Source of the DNA: Austropuccinia psidii
Taxonomy: Eukaryota > Basidiomycota > Pucciniomycetes > Pucciniales > Sphaerophragmiaceae
NCBI GenBank assembly: GCA_023105745.1
Contig: JALGQZ010000006.1
Location: forward strand, 32,751,686-32,815,685
Reading direction: 5' to 3'
DNA length: 64,000 nt
In this document: positions 10,290-20,790 of the stretch, piece by piece
Position numbering within the stretch: the first letter of the stretch is position 1
Layout of the letters: every line of letters begins with the position of its first letter
The notes under the pieces: model-generated
Database searches by the model: none
Seen by the model: the letters and a program-made list of their open reading frames with translations, nothing else
Told to the model about the DNA's origin: nothing
Program-made: the position numbers and the translations under genes

Positions 10290-11924
10290 TCAACACTTTT
10301 TCAAGGAAATTTTCATATTCACTCGTAATATTTTTTGTAGTACCCTTTCTAGTCTTGTAAGGTGATTTTCCCAAGTTTCTGAGCAAACTATTATATCATC
10401 AATATAGATAATTAACCAACCTTCTGATAATTCTTCAGGAAATATGGTATTCATCATTCTTAGATAATTGGAAGGTGCAATTTTTATGCCAAATGGAATT
10501 TTTAAGTATTCAAAAATTCCACAGTGAACTATTATCCTCAGTAGTGTTTTGGCATGTTCTGTTAAGACATTTTGATGAAAACCCTTTAAGGCATCCATGG
10601 CTGTAATGAACTTAGCTTGTGAAAATTGTGTCAATGTCTCATGGATTCTGGGTATTGGATACCTGTCTGGAATGGTATAGGTGTTAAGGGCTCTGAAGTC
10701 TCCTACCATCCTTGATTTTTCATTGTGCCAAGTTATAATGACAGGTGTAGTGACTTCTACCTGTTCATTATGTCCTACCTTTCTTAATACTCCAACGTCC
10801 ATTAATTCTTTAATGTGTACCTCCAGGGCTTCTCTAGCCCTTGGACTAGCTGGGTGAGCAGGTCTCCTTAGTAAAGGTGGGTAAGGTTTCTCCAAATTAA
10901 GAATTATATCCACTTTGTGCCCAATTATGGAACCTAGTGGTTCTTTGTCCATTGCAAAGGCATTTTTGTACTCAAATAAGAGGTTAATCAATTTTTCTTT
11001 CATTTTTTCTGTTAATTCTTGATTTAATTCTGCCTCTTTGAGTTGTTCAGATATAAAAAGTTCCTTTTCTGGAATTTTTTCTTCATTCTTAATAACTTTG
11101 ATTTGTTTTGTGTTATTTAAGAAGCCAAACTTTTGTCTTTTGTTGTCTCCTATGGTAAAATATCTATCCTTTTGGTTAGAGATATCTATACCATAAATTG
11201 ATAAGTAATCATTTCCAAGTATGAAGTAAGTACTGGTACAGTTGTCCATTACTACAAACTCTACTTTGATTCTGACACATTGTGAGGGATGAGGAAAAAT
11301 TAGTGTTAAATCAATTATTCCAAGGGGCTTCATGCTCTCACTTGCACTACTAAATTTGACACCTTGTATTGGCATAAGTTTTTCTTGCCAGTCTGGGACA
11401 ATGGTTCTTAAGTAACTTTTACCAACACAGGTGCAATATGCTCCTGTATCCAAGTTCACTTTTCCTTCTTGGTTATCAACCATAACAATACTTATACTTG
11501 ATTTTCCAGCTGTATATCCCATTCCTTTTGCAGGTTTGGCTCTGTACATCTTGGCATCTTGTATATTTGTCAGGTTTGTGTCAGATGTCCCAACTTGTGG
11601 TAAGTTTGAGTTAACATCCAGTACTTCAAAAATTATATCAACATTATTAATTTGTGCATTGATGATGTTGATTTCATCACTTTCAGAGCTTTCCAATTCT
11701 TCTGTCTCTTTTTCAGAGTGAGATTCCTCCTCTTTATCATTGTGATTTTCTGTTTCCACAATTTCATTAATCTTTGCCTTTTTGAGGCGATTATTGGCTA
11801 AATGTTCAATACCTCCACATTTATGGCATTTTCTTTGCTCCTTATTGTTGGATGTATTGGATTTGAAAGATTCTTTTGATTTATCTTTTTTGATAAATGG
11901 TTTATTTGGACTTTTAATGTCCAA
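10290..11924 (-). pseudogene. nucleocapsid, protease and reverse transcriptase of element A
   Basis: From the N-terminus this frame holds a CCHC-like knuckle (RKCHKCGGIEHLANNR), an acidic linker, a retropepsin active site (VNLDTGAYCT), and reverse transcriptase blocks VGDFRALNTY, FITAMDALKGF, the catalytic YIDDIIV box and KISLKKC. The knuckle lacks its last cysteine (Arg instead). The frame ends at a TGA at about 10292 inside the polymerase palm and thumb, where relatives continue into RNase H. Protease and polymerase catalytic residues are intact, so breakage is recent or selection was relaxed late. Confidence 0.9.
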
Positions 11925-11934
11925 TTTTTCTCAA

Positions 11935-12829
11935 GTTCTGCCAATTTTTGTTCTTGTCACTATGTCTTCTAGTGCATTGATATACTCTTCTATGGAGCAT
12001 GGTTCTATACACCTTCTTCTTAGGGCATTTTCTAGCTCTCCTCCACATTTTCAAGTATTTTCATGTGCACCATTTTCTGTGACATTCCTGGGTACAATGC
12101 ATTAAGTCTTTCAACTTGTTTTAAGAACCAAGTTAAAGGTTTGTCTTTGTCTGGGTTAAAGAAAAAATTTTCAAATGCATTTTCTATTTTGTACCTCCAG
12201 GCATCATTAGCCCACTTGGTGATTATTTCTTGTTTCCACCAAGACCAGGTATTTTTGCCATTTGTTTTCCTTATTCCATAATACCATCTATTTGCAGATT
12301 TTTCAAACAATGAATGTAATATTGCAGTGATTAATTCATCTGGTATGGCATAATCTTCTTGCATAATGTCAATTGTTTTGATAAATGACATGTGGTCATA
12401 TTCACCTTCTCCTGTGAATTTTGGCCATTCTTTCAATTGAGGTGCTTCCTTCATTAAGACTTGGCTATGCTCTTGGTGACCCAAGTCTGTTATGGATGGA
12501 TTTGTTAATTCCTCTTTAGGTTCAACAGGGCTTCTTATGTGAGAAAATGGTGTTGATAACTTTGGCATATTTAAGTTAGCCTCATTAATTTTATCCATTT
12601 TTTCAGTAATGAGCCTTATTTCACGTTGAATGTCATCTTTCAGATGCATTCCTGCTTCATCACTCTTTTCTACATGGTCCAAAAGTAATTTTTGGTGTGA
12701 TGAAGTCTTTTCTTCAAATTTTTCTACAGAAATGCTTAATTTGTTTACTTTTTCTGTAAGATTATCAATACTTACGTCATAATTGATTTTCAAAGTTTTT
12801 TCTTTGATATCACTTATGTATTTGTACAA
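11935..12829 (-). pseudogene. gag (capsid-like) region of element A, frameshifted
   Basis: The frame 12829-12032 has an N-terminal coiled coil rich in Glu, Lys and Asp, then the retrotransposon gag core (WPKFTGEGEYDHMSFI, NRWYYGIRK, WKQEIITKWA, LTWFLKQVERLNALYPG). It ends in VEES. In the next frame (about 12046-11935) GGELENALRRRCIEPCS follows, which element B encodes in one frame with its zinc knuckle. A one-base frameshift near 12045 therefore breaks gag. Intact gag would form the particle shell. Confidence 0.82.
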
Positions 12830-12952
12830 CTCTTATTGTCCTTGTATTAATTTCTGAGTATTGTCAATTAATACTTTTGGTTTATTATTTTCAATCATAA
12901 ATTTTATGTTATCAATTTCTTTCTTATTTTGTACAACAAGTTTTGTTAAAGA

Positions 12953-13579
12953 TCATAAGCTATTATTTCTTTCTTGGAAAGATAATAAACTTTTTTTGAT
13001 GTCTTTAAGAGGTAAAATACTATTTTTAAGCTCTGTTAAAGTATTTACAACATCAGGAGACAAGGTTATTTCTTTGGGAAATGGGGTTGTCACATTCTTT
13101 GTTCCTCTTTGTCTTTGAATTCCATCAAAGTTCTGGCCATGTTGAAGACATTGTCCATGGCATCTTTTTGCATTTTGGGGATCTTGTATCTTGGGGAATA
13201 TGGTTTTCTCCAATTCTTTTTCTTGTTCTTCTTCCCTTCTTGGGGAAGTGGGTTGACTTGGGGCCAGCTGGTAGAAGCTACTGGGGCTTCTTCCTTGGTT
13301 GCCTCCTTCTTTTTGGCATGGTACTCCTTGATCTTTTTGATTTGAGGTTTGGATGATAGTGGATTCCATCCATTGGAGTATCTCACTATTTCCTCCTCTT
13401 TGAGGAACTTTTTCAGGATGTGCCAGGAGTTCATTACTCCTTGGTGTATTTGGGGCAACATTTCCCAATCTTTGTCTTTTTACACTGTGTAGTAATGTTT
13501 GTACTGGCTCATGTAAATATCTATTTGAGCCTTCTGAATGTGATTTGTACCTGTTTGAGTCACTCATACTTAGTTCCAA
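12953..13579 (-). pseudogene. N-terminal gag region of element A
   Basis: Two overlapping minus-strand frames cover this interval. The frame at 13461-13090 (MNSWHILKKFL, ISLMEF-type MARTLMEFKDKEE end) matches gag fragments at 55500-55961 (-) and about 40908-41093 (+), so it is taken as real. The longer frame 13579-12953 (many Gln, Arg, Pro) is probably a shadow in its middle part. Junctions to the downstream gag frame need frameshifts. Confidence 0.55.
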
Positions 13580-13697
13580 TTAAGGTTCAGATATCATGGG
13601 CATTTCTGGGACTTGCCTTTGGGATAAGGCACTTCCTTTTGTGGATTCTGTTCCACTAGGGATATTGCCCTTCCTTTTCCCTTTTGAGGAATCAATT

Positions 13698-13913
13698 CTA
13701 CCTCTGAGTCCAGCTCCATCTTATTGGATGGAGTAAAATGAGGTACTCATCTTCAGAGTGCTGAATAGTGGGTCCTGGAAAGTCCAATTTCTTGGCTTTC
13801 TTTTTCTTAGTGATTATTGGTGTTGGAGAACTTTGGCAAGTTTCTTCCACCAATCTTTCAACAGTTGTTTGGTTGTCCTCTGTTGGATTGTCTTCAAACA
13901 CTAAAAAAGACAA
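13698..13913 (-). CDS. small open frame in the leader of element A
   Basis: A 71-codon minus-strand frame starts MSFLVFEDNPTED, contains a KKKKAKKLD patch and ends WSWTQR. It lies between the 5' LTR and gag. It could be the true gag N-terminus now cut off by a stop, or a leader frame. No family was recognised. Confidence 0.3.
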   Translation of the reverse strand: MSFLVFEDNPTEDNQTTVERLVEETCQSSPTPIITKKKKAKKLDFPGPTIQHSEDEYLILLHPIRWSWTQR

Positions 13914-14372
13914 ATAAATATAAGTCTTTTATATAAAAGTGTTTTTTTTGGTAAGATATGGAAATTTTCCACGTAAAAATTGCTTTTATATCTTTTTTTA
14001 TTAAAAAAAATGAAAATAATTAAAGAAATGAAATCAAAATGAATAAAATAACTTTTTTATTGGTTTTTAATATTTTTATTATTTTTTATGTTTTTATTTT
14101 TAAAGAATAAAAGAAAGATGAATCTGATTCTTTTATAAAATTAATTTATAATATAAAATTATTTTTAATTTATGAAATATCTTTTTTAATCACTAGAGTC
14201 ACTCAAAGAAAGTTTTTGCAAGTCTAAGGATGTTAAAAACCATGTGTAAGACAGTACAATTGCTTTCCAAATGCCTCAATAGCTTTTAAAATCAATAAAT
14301 ATAAAATTATTATATAATTTATTATTGGATAAACCAAATTAGAATCTTTTTAAAGGTCTTTTTAGAGTAAAT
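13914..14372. other. untranslated leader of element A
   Basis: AT-rich sequence between the primer-binding site and the first gag frame. No open frame or recognisable motif was seen; it is where packaging signals would be expected. Confidence 0.5.
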
Positions 14373-14390
14373 ATCACGGCCAGGCCCCCA
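14373..14390 (-). other. primer-binding-site candidate of element A
   Basis: Two bases inside the 5' LTR end (CCTTACA, then TT) the minus strand reads TGGGGGCCTGGCCGTGAT. A TGG start at this distance fits pairing with a tRNA 3' CCA end. It is far more GC-rich than its surroundings. The cognate tRNA was not identified. Confidence 0.55.
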
Positions 14391-14561
14391 AATGTAAGGT
14401 TTGACTATGAAACAATAAGTAAGAATTACTAATATTTTACTTATTGTACTATGAATGTCCTTATAAATGAAAGGAATAAGATAAAAATAATTATAATAAT
14501 AAAGAATTATTATAATTATGGCGTAAAAAGAATCATAGTATTATAGAAATATAATAATATT

Positions 14562-14587
14562 AGGGGGTGTCAAAGTTACAAAATCCC
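14562..14587 (+). repeat. left terminal inverted repeat of H2
   Basis: Starts AGGGGGTGTCAAAG like H1, with one difference at ACAAAATCCC. An AAATCCC motif array follows to about 14750. Confidence 0.9.
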
Positions 14588-14979
14588 ACACTCAAAATCC
14601 CAAGTTTTTTTAAGCCAAAATCCCACATTAATTTTTTGGGATTTCAGAAATCCCACACCTCAAGAGATGTGGTATTTTAAGGTACAAAAACCCAGGTTTT
14701 TTGGTACCAAATCCCACATTTAAATACTAAAATCCCACCTTTAGCTTCCCATAAAGGCACATGTCTAAAACACACAACTCAGTAAGTGCATGTTAAATTG
14801 CATATAACTTTACTTCTCTTGCATAAAATCTGAATCCACTCATCATTTAATAAAGTATTTGATTCTAAATTACATTCAATACAGGCCTTTTTCTCTTGCA
14901 TAAAATCAGAATACACTCATAATTTAATCAAGTATTTGATTCTAAATTACATTTAATACAGGCCTTTTCTTCATTTACC

Positions 14980-16226
14980 ATGCCCAAAGCATCGAAAAGG
15001 CTACCTTTACTTCAGACATTAAACTCACTGCAGCACATCGATGCACTCAACTCTGATAGTGATTCTGATATCCAGGAAGATATAATCTTATTAGATATAA
15101 TCACCTCACAAAGATACATCAATCCTCGTAGAAGATATCTGTCACATTACATGTATACAATGAATGATTTACAAACATTATCATCTGAAAAGTTCCGACA
15201 GCTATGTAGGACCACACATGAATCATTTGAAAAATTGGTTGCACAAATTCAAGCTGATAAAATCTTTCAAAACTCATCACAAAACAAACAACGCAATCCT
15301 GCCATCCAATTGGCTGTGGCATTATCAAGGCTAGGATCAAATGGCAATGGGGCCGCTTTGGGAAAGATCGGAATGTTGTTTGGAATTAGCCATGGGGCTA
15401 TTGTGTTGTACACTCAAAGAGTCATCCAGATATTAATGAAGTTGAAGCGCAAAGTGATTGTGTGGCCAACAATAGAACAACGAAGAGAGATGTCTCAAGT
15501 AATGCAAGCAGAAGGCTTCCCTGGGTGCATTGGATTTATTGATGGGAGTCTCATACCATTATCGCAACGTCCCCCCAAAGATGGTGAAGCCTATTTTGAT
15601 CGCAAAAAGAGGTAAGCTTTTGAAATTTGATTCTTTATTTCATTTTGACTGATTGTTTACAATTAAGGTATTCTATGTCAATACAACTGGTTTGCAATAT
15701 TAACAAACAGTTCACTGCTCTACATGTTGGTTGTACTGGGTCACTTCATGATTCGAATGTCTATCAACATATGAAAATAGCACAAACACCTCAAGAGTTT
15801 TATGAAAAGGAGCAGTACCTACTTGCAGATTCCGCATATGCAAGCTCTCCTTGGGTTGTTCCAGCATATAAGGGAGTTGTAGCACAGAATGAAGACAACC
15901 ATTCTTTCAATTACTGTCTAGCAAAATCAAGGGTCAGAATCGAGCATGCAATTGGAATTTTGAAGGGGCGGTGGTTTTCTCTAAGGGAAATGCGAAATCA
16001 AATGAGGGATGCTCATGAAATCCAATATTTTGTTAGTTGGGTCGTTTCTTGCACAATCTTACATAATATGTTAGCACAAATTGGCGATGAATGGTTTGAT
16101 CTATATGAGGATGATGATCCACCACATGCAGAAAATCTGGCCAACAACAACATTGGGGAAGGTGTGGTAAATATGCGTGAAATAATTAAACCAATCACTT
16201 TGGCATGGAAAAACAGTCAATTGTAA
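14980..16226 (+). CDS. PIF/Harbinger DDE transposase (H2), two exons
   Basis: Exons are 14980-15611 and 15668-16226. The 56-nt intron has GTAAGC and TTAAG ends and replaces the H1 intron exactly. The spliced length is 1191 nt, 396 aa. The catalytic motifs FIDGS, GSLHDSNV and RVRIEHAIG are unchanged; differences from H1 are scattered amino-acid changes, mainly near the N- and C-termini. A leader duplication lies just upstream: two similar segments of about 70 bp at about 14810-14890 and 14891-14965, where H1 has one. It appears coding-competent. Confidence 0.92.
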
Positions 16227-16313
16227 ATTTCTTCATGACCATTGATTTATGTACGTAATTTAATGTCATACAACAGAGTGGAGATTTTATTCATAAAATA
16301 AAACTATTTACAA

Positions 16314-17665
16314 TTAATATTTCTTAGTTCTTTTTTGGTCCTGCATATTTCTTTCACAGTACCCATTGACTCTTGAATGAATTTTGGTGGGTGGCATTTT
16401 CAAGAATTTCTCACCTACATTAAATAATTTATGGTTTATTTGAAAAGAACATCCAAAATGAGTAATTGTGTCATGATTGATAATTTCTGGAGGTGGTTTT
16501 GTTGTATGATGAACCATTGTTGATGTCTTCCAAAGAATTTCCATGATGCCAGGTTTTTTGGAAAAATCAATCTCCATTTTCAATTCAGGGAAGTGAAAGC
16601 CGTGTCCAGAGGGAGTGAAGACAGTTGGAAGGGGATGAAAATCTTTTTTGGATACAAAAGAAAAAATACCATAAGTCCAGGCATTGAGATCATTCAAATC
16701 TTGGTGGGGTTTATTGAAAAATCCATCTTGGGTGACAATGACATTGGAAAAAGATTTTAATTTGTCCTTTTGATTGGCAGCAGTCCATTCAAGTTGACTG
16801 AAGTTTGGTAATTGGGCTGACTCCATTAATGACTGATTTTGTTGGGCGGCTAGTTGTGAAAAATGAGAGATTCTGGAGTAAATGAATTCATCATACTTTT
16901 GTAGTTTGGTCCATTGCATATTATCCAATTCAATTTGATGTGGAGATAAACAAGCCTTTCTGGAGTAAACACCTAAATATTCTGATAATAATTAGTAATT
17001 ATGCAAGTTATAAGTTAAAAATTTCACTCACCTGCAGATTTGCCAGCATCAGATCCAGGCCGAAAGCCAATACCTTTCATAATGCCACCTAGGAGTTGTT
17101 TATTCGTTTTAATTTCTTGGCGATTTTGAGATAAGGACATCAATGTAATGATAAGGTCTTTTAGGATTTGATAGTGGCCTGAGGGGATATCAAAAGGGGT
17201 GATTTCATAAATGCAGACAGGTAGATATGGCTTTTGTGTTTTATCAATGATTACATAAGGGTGGGGTAAAGTATTGATTGATGGTAGTTTTAACCATGAG
17301 GCATTGGCTGCTTTCTTGTCAATTGAAATTGAGGAAAAGTTCCGATATGCTGCATTTGAATGTCCAAGCAGAGGCATGATTTGTTTTGAATCATGAATAT
17401 GTTGTCTTTGGCATCGGGTGAGTTTTCTTTTATGATTGGTTTGGATATTATTATCTTCATGATGTTCTATATTTGGTTTAGTCCTAACCATGACATCAAT
17501 AGGAGTAATAATATTTGCATCATCATTCAAATCATTCTGATGATGTACTGACACTGGTTTAGTCCTAACCATGACATCATCAGGATTATTTGAAGAGTGA
17601 GAGGGAGAAGGAGCATGTTTTTTGAATTTTAATGATGATGGAAGGGGGCGGAATGGTAATGACAT
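16314..17665 (-). CDS. TET/JBP-like 2OG-Fe(II) dioxygenase (H2 cargo), two exons
   Basis: Exons are 17665-17032 and 16972-16314, with a 59-nt intron (GTGAGT donor, TATTTAG acceptor). The spliced length is 1293 nt, 430 aa, identical to H1. NKPHQD (iron His and Asp), LEMEIDF-type and FPEL strands, TSTMVHHT and HFGCSFQ are retained, so the active-site set is the same in both copies. Upstream the frame stays open to 17740, but H1 has no such extension, so 17665 is preferred. Most differences from H1 fall in the N-terminal basic half. Conservation of the enzymatic half while spacers diverged argues for purifying selection; that is inference from reading, not a computed ratio. Confidence 0.85.
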
Positions 17666-17689
17666 TGCAGAAAAAATGCTTAGAGTATT

Positions 17690-18219
17690 CAGAAATTTAA
17701 AGAAATACAAAAGAATATAAAAAATGATCAGTATGATCATTTAGGGTAATTATTTGAAGAGGCGTTTTAAAAAGGAAACACATAAGGTAGTCAGCATGAG
17801 GATGTGAGATTAATATCATAAAAAAGGAATACATATGATCAGAATTAATCTGGGCAGCAGGTGCTTCAGCAGCACCTGCTGCAATTCCTGCCTTTCGATG
17901 ATTTCGACATTCATGTTCTATATACAGCATCCTAAAATCTTAAAGGTGATTCAAAGCGCGTACTCAGTTTGTCTTGGGTACAAATCAAATGGGAGAATGA
18001 ATAACACTGCATTGCTTTTGCAGGTAAGCATTGATTTGATAGAGTGTAAATGGCTCAAGCACTAGAAATTGATTGATTGAAATAGATTGATTAGAAAGGG
18101 GTTGTTTGTTTTGAATAGAATGGATGACTAACTTGTAAGCGGTGAAGAACCAATGAAAACTAATATGTAAGACCTAAATGCAATTAATATTGACGATTAA
18201 ATGACTAAATGATCTCTTT
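17690..18219 (-). other. H2-specific insert, 3' part
   Basis: This is not found in H1. A 77-codon minus-strand frame (17930-17697) includes an Ala-rich stretch (GIAAGAAEAPAAQ), possibly another captured exon. No family was recognised. Part of it may be further exons or introns of the glucan synthase fragment that follows. Confidence 0.4.
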
Positions 18220-18897
18220 TCAAGAGAGCGTTTGGTCAAAAAAAGCATGTCGCCATTCAATTTTCTCAAATTCCATGTACCTTTGTGCAGGAGGGATATC
18301 AACTAATCTAGTCGAAATGATGTAATGATATAAAGTGATAAGTTTTCATGTTGGGATATTATGATTGTTATGAAGAAAAGCAAACAAAGGGTTTTCTTAC
18401 TCTATCATTTGAAATGATTTTAGCAATACCTTCAGGATACAAAAAGCGCAAGGTAATATCATCATAGCCGATCATATCTTCATGATCCTTTTCTCTTCTA
18501 ACGATAACTCCATTAGGGGGTTCGTAAAATTGATCTCTAAAGGATCTATAAAGGGGTCCGATGACAGCTCTAAGATAAAGACCTTCAGGGGCTGGTTCAA
18601 TTCTATCTTGACATTCGCTTGAGCAATAATAGTCATCTGCACATTAGAAGATGACACAAAGACATTCTGGAATAAAGAAAACTTGAGCGCCTTCACCCCA
18701 ACATAAAAGATATAACGCCAATTGACACATTCTATCATAAGAGGACATGGTTGCCATAGCTTGACCCCATCAATTTCCAGCTGATTCGAGAGATTTAGCT
18801 GAAGCTGATTTAGGTTGCGAAGTAGGTTTAGTCAACCCTAAGATAGCGCTGGTAGTTTGGCCAATAGCATCATCCAAGTGTGTGTATTGATGTCAAG
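18220..18897 (-). pseudogene. FKS1: captured fragment of fungal 1,3-beta-glucan synthase
   Basis: Reading the minus strand from 18897 gives LDDAIGQT, SSYDRM, LALYLLCWGEGAQV, PECLCVIF, stop, CADDYYCSSECQ, EPAPEGLYLRAV, GYDDITLRFLYPEGIAKI. After a decayed intron starting GTAAGA at 18400 it continues TRLVDIPPAQRYM. These are consecutive signature motifs of the cytoplasmic region preceding the catalytic part of FKS-type glucan synthases. Two nonsense codons (about 18772 and about 18646) and loss of both gene ends make it non-functional. It lies inside H2 between oxygenase and Myb/SANT genes and keeps intron sequence, so it was captured as DNA, not as mRNA. The intact gene should be elsewhere in the host genome. 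Confidence 0.88.
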
Positions 18898-19039
18898 AGT
18901 GTTGGTCTGTTGAGTAACGTTTTTGTACATGTGTGAGCATCATCATCTTCAGGTTCTCTAAATAAGGCCAAAAAGGAATCAGCCACGATGATTTAGGTGA
19001 CAAGGTTATGTTTGTGGTAAGAGCAAGTGACAGTTAAGC

Positions 19040-19690
19040 AGCAAAACAGAAAGGAACCCACTCTTCATCCACTCGCTCGTTTTATGTTAGGTCATCAGCA
19101 TGTGGCTGTAAAAGACCACTATTGTTTGATTCCCCAGTGAAGAGTGAGTTTGAGTTCGGTTTTTTTGTCTTTTTTGGTTTGCCATCCTTTGATTTATTTA
19201 GCTTGATTCCGACTGTAGCTTGCTTGGGTTTCCTGATCCGGTTTCCCCAACAACCACGAAAATTGGTATTCTGAGACAGTGCTCAATCACTGATCCGTCC
19301 GATCGTAAACAGAAAGGGATTTGCAGATATCTGCAATCAATTCGGCTGCAATAAGAAAACATGAATATTTATTAGATCAACCAACTAGCCAACATATCAA
19401 CGCAAGAAGAAACAAACCTTGGCTTTCAGCAGCGTGAATTTGTGCCATCAACGTCGATGAGGTGAGCTCTTGATGTAAACGGACCGCCGCTCACTTTCTA
19501 GGTATGAGCAATCCAAGAAAGTGAGCCGTTTTCTTGAGGTATTGAGACTTCGGCCTCTTCCGAACGAAAAGGAACTTGCCACAAAAGGCGGGTCTGACAC
19601 GGAGGTGTTGCTTCCCAAGAGTTACCTGTGGAAAAAAGAGAAACAACTTGGATGACTCACCTGCAATACCCTTGTTGACGAAAAGCAATT
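19040..19690 (-). other. H2-specific insert, possible second captured gene fragment
   Basis: Minus-strand reading gives the peptide VVVGETGSG (about 19240), resembling a Walker A motif but with Asn-Pro where Lys-Thr is expected. A Lys-rich stretch follows. A 65-codon frame at 19688-19491 is rich in basic residues. Codon-like composition and higher GC than the transposon suggest captured genic DNA. The source is not identified. Confidence 0.35.
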
Positions 19691-19779
19691 GAAAAGCAAC
19701 TAAAAAGCAACCAGATAAAACATAAGGTGTGATTATTCCTGTTGAGAAAACAATGGAAGTAAAAATATCGCCATCGATC

Positions 19780-20270
19780 CCAATTAAAAAAATCTAAAAG
19801 GCATCGTTCTTTGACTAAATATAAAATGAAATTTAAAAAAATTAAAGAACATTCAACCCACCCCAAAAAAAGAGAGACCAGCGAAAGAAATAAAAATAAA
19901 AGGAAATTGATAAAATTAAAAGAAAATTGAACTAACCCAAAAGAAAAAGAAACCACTCGAAGAAATAAAAATAACCGGAAATATAAAAAAATCACAGCAA
20001 ATTCCACCCACCCCCAAAAAAAAGAAAAAAGACAAAGAAATCAAAATAAAAAGAAATTGAAAAAATTTAACCAAAATTGAACCAACCCCAAACAAAAAGG
20101 GACAACCCAAAGAAATAAAACTAACATGAAATTTAAAAAATTTAAAGAAAATTCAACCCACACCCCCAAAAAAAAGACAAAGAAATAAAAATAAAATGAA
20201 ATTGAAAGAATTTAAAGACAATTCAACCAACCCAAAGAAATAAAAAGCAATTATAATAAAGTGAGAGAAT
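19780..20270 (+). repeat. imperfect A-rich tandem repeat in H2
   Basis: Degenerate units of about 70-90 bp combine AAAGAAATAAAAATAAA with ATTCAACC-ACCC-AAAAA blocks, in about six copies. The open frames on the minus strand here (19657-20007, 19916-20110) are low-complexity products of this repeat. It occupies the place of the A-rich spacer in H1. Confidence 0.7.
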
Positions 20271-20790
20271 TCAATCCAAAGTTCAAACCCAAACCCCAAA
20301 TGGGCAATTGGCAAACACATTAATCAAAATCACATCAAACACAATAAAAAGGAAAATAAATTAGATAAACACAATGGATAATGAGAATATGATCAAAGAA
20401 ATCAACATAAAGAAATGTCAAAAAAAAGAAAATATGACATACGAAAATAATCAACAAATCAAGAATAAGGAAGCAAATGGATCATTCAATTAAATCCAAC
20501 TTACAGGAAATGAGCCAAATGACAGAAAAATTAGCTAAGACACAAACCACCCTTATTTGGCAGAAATTCACCACCAAATTGTAATTTCAAGCACACCTTC
20601 GAATTCAATTGGTTCAAACGCAGGCATGGATCTTTGGCACATGACATTATGATGCCAAACTTGAACAAATTTTCAATGTTTTCATAAATTGCAATCCTCT
20701 TTCAAAACATAATAAAATTTCCAAATAAGCATCAATTGTCTTTGACAAATACCCATGAATCAAATGATCACATGACATATACCTAATATG

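Noticed and set aside
17666..17740. Longer N-terminus of the H2 oxygenase
   Set aside because: H1 lacks the extension, and both copies share the start at 17665/3338 with equal exon lengths.
19657..20110. Phe-rich membrane-like frames on the minus strand
   Set aside because: They follow from the A-rich tandem repeat, with T-rich complement coding Phe, Leu and Ser; no family resemblance.
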